From the NCBI GenBank assembly GCA_947485425.1, contig CANKSK010000085.1, positions 1 to 5,688 of the forward strand: a stretch of 5,688 bases of DNA, read 5' to 3'. This DNA is from Bacteroidota bacterium (GTDB taxonomy: Bacteria; Bacteroidota; Bacteroidia; AKYH767-A; CANKSK01). The position numbers and the translations under genes were made by a program. This document shows positions 5,527-5,688 of the stretch, piece by piece. Numbering within the stretch: the stretch's first letter is position 1; every line of letters begins with the position of its first letter. The notes under the pieces are model-generated. The model was not told where the DNA came from. It made no database searches and saw nothing but the letters and a program-made list of their open reading frames with translations.

Positions 5527-5556
5527 AAATAAAAAAAGGAGAGAAACAGTTCTCCC
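5527..5556 (-). terminator. Minus-strand intrinsic terminator
   Basis: Read on the minus strand, GGGAGAA (5556 to 5550) pairs with TTCTCTC (5545 to 5539) around the tetraloop CTGT, seven pairs with one G-U. A tract of seven T (5537 to 5531), then ATTT, follows. The G-U pair becomes an A-C mismatch on the plus strand, and the T tract exists only in the minus direction, so orientation is clear. It would end a transcript entering from beyond the right edge, including the folded element at 5572-5676. Confidence 0.65.
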
Positions 5557-5571
5557 TGCAACAACGGTATA

Positions 5572-5676
5572 CCCGCTATCGCGGCAAGTCCTCCCCGCCT
5601 GCGCCCCAAACAGCATGCCACCCTCAAAAACCACACCTCAGGGCTTCAGCGGCTCCGGGCTTTCTGCTCTATCGGG
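5572..5676 (-). ncRNA. Structured RNA element, Flavo-1-like
   Basis: A GC-rich element folding as one long rod. Nested pairings (plus coordinates) are 5572-5575 with 5673-5676 (CCCG/CGGG), 5586-5591 with 5657-5662 (one non-Watson-Crick position), 5595-5601 with 5647-5652 (one bulge) and 5621-5624 with 5640-5643. On the minus strand it opens with CCCGATAGAGC and closes with GGACTTGCCGCGATAGCGGG. This 5' CCCGATAG and 3' GCGATAGCGGG layout around a variable hairpin matches, from memory, elements scattered between Bacteroidota genes and described as the Flavo-1 RNA motif; I could not check a covariance model. The minus-strand terminator 16 bases beyond its 3' end supports a transcribed minus-strand RNA. 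The second stem pairs slightly better on the plus strand (a G-U instead of a C-A), a small point against. It may be an independent RNA or the 3' untranslated region of a gene outside the window. Confidence 0.5.
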
Positions 5677-5688
5677 TCTAGCGTGAAA

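Larger units (their letters stand above)
5189..5530. other. Gene-free stretch rich in inverted repeats
   Basis: No coding frame is credible; a 62-codon minus-strand frame here runs straight through the terminator hairpin. The stretch holds the strong terminator (5219-5263), a second terminator-like hairpin (5284-5313), a 7-bp palindromic hairpin (5349-5371) and CGCT/AGCG (5391-5412, followed by TTTT). CATTAAT (5469-5475) and ATTAATG (5492-5498) bracket an AT-rich spacer. The rest (about 5400-5530) is AT-rich with no clear signal. Confidence 0.5.

Noticed and set aside
1..5688. CRISPR array, tRNA or rRNA genes, complete insertion sequence
   Set aside because: I saw no regularly spaced direct repeats, no tRNA cloverleaf or rRNA core sequence, and no transposase frame or paired terminal repeats.

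Overview
The window looks like Bacteroidota chromosome, probably Chitinophagales/Saprospiria or a related environmental lineage. Four things point there: a type IX secretion (T9SS) C-terminal sorting domain on the large secreted protein; signal peptides ending in the typical -Gln motif; promoter-like boxes of the Bacteroidota kind (TAnnTTTG) with few Shine-Dalgarno sites; and, at the right edge, a structured element of a kind common in this phylum's intergenic DNA. These assignments rest on reading the sequence; no database search was run.

Layout. Bases 1-337 are AT-rich and hold no convincing gene. At 338-748 is a small exported HNH nuclease with a cysteine-rich tail. It is followed 26 bases later by an unrecognised 81-residue protein (775-1020), probably in the same transcript. 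A gap (1021-1425) carries a plausible promoter overlapping a perfect palindrome. Next is a FAD-dependent monooxygenase (1426-2910) with an N-terminal pair of DnaJ-like CxxCxGxG motifs; this gene is clearly more GC-rich than its neighbours. At 3005-4462 is a secreted Asp-box (BNR/sortilin-like) beta-propeller ending in a T9SS type A sorting domain. Another gap (4463-4899) contains a possible terminator, hairpins and promoter-like boxes. It leads into two tiny overlapping membrane-protein genes (4900-5085 and 5078-5188), which are closed by a strong hairpin terminator (5219-5263).

From 5264 to 5530 there is no gene, only further inverted repeats. The last ~160 bases are a GC-rich, long-range folded element that reads best on the minus strand (5676 to 5572). 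It is followed, in that orientation, by an intrinsic terminator with a T tract (5556 to 5527). This suggests a minus-strand non-coding RNA or 3' untranslated region entering from beyond the right edge; it resembles the Flavo-1-type RNA elements of Bacteroidota.

How the parts fit. No single pathway joins the genes; the window reads as several short independent units. Most worth following up are the exported HNH nuclease with its small partner (possible toxin/immunity or extracellular nuclease unit), the zinc-motif/flavoprotein fusion, the two-gene micro-membrane-protein operon with a folded leader, and the minus-strand structured RNA.
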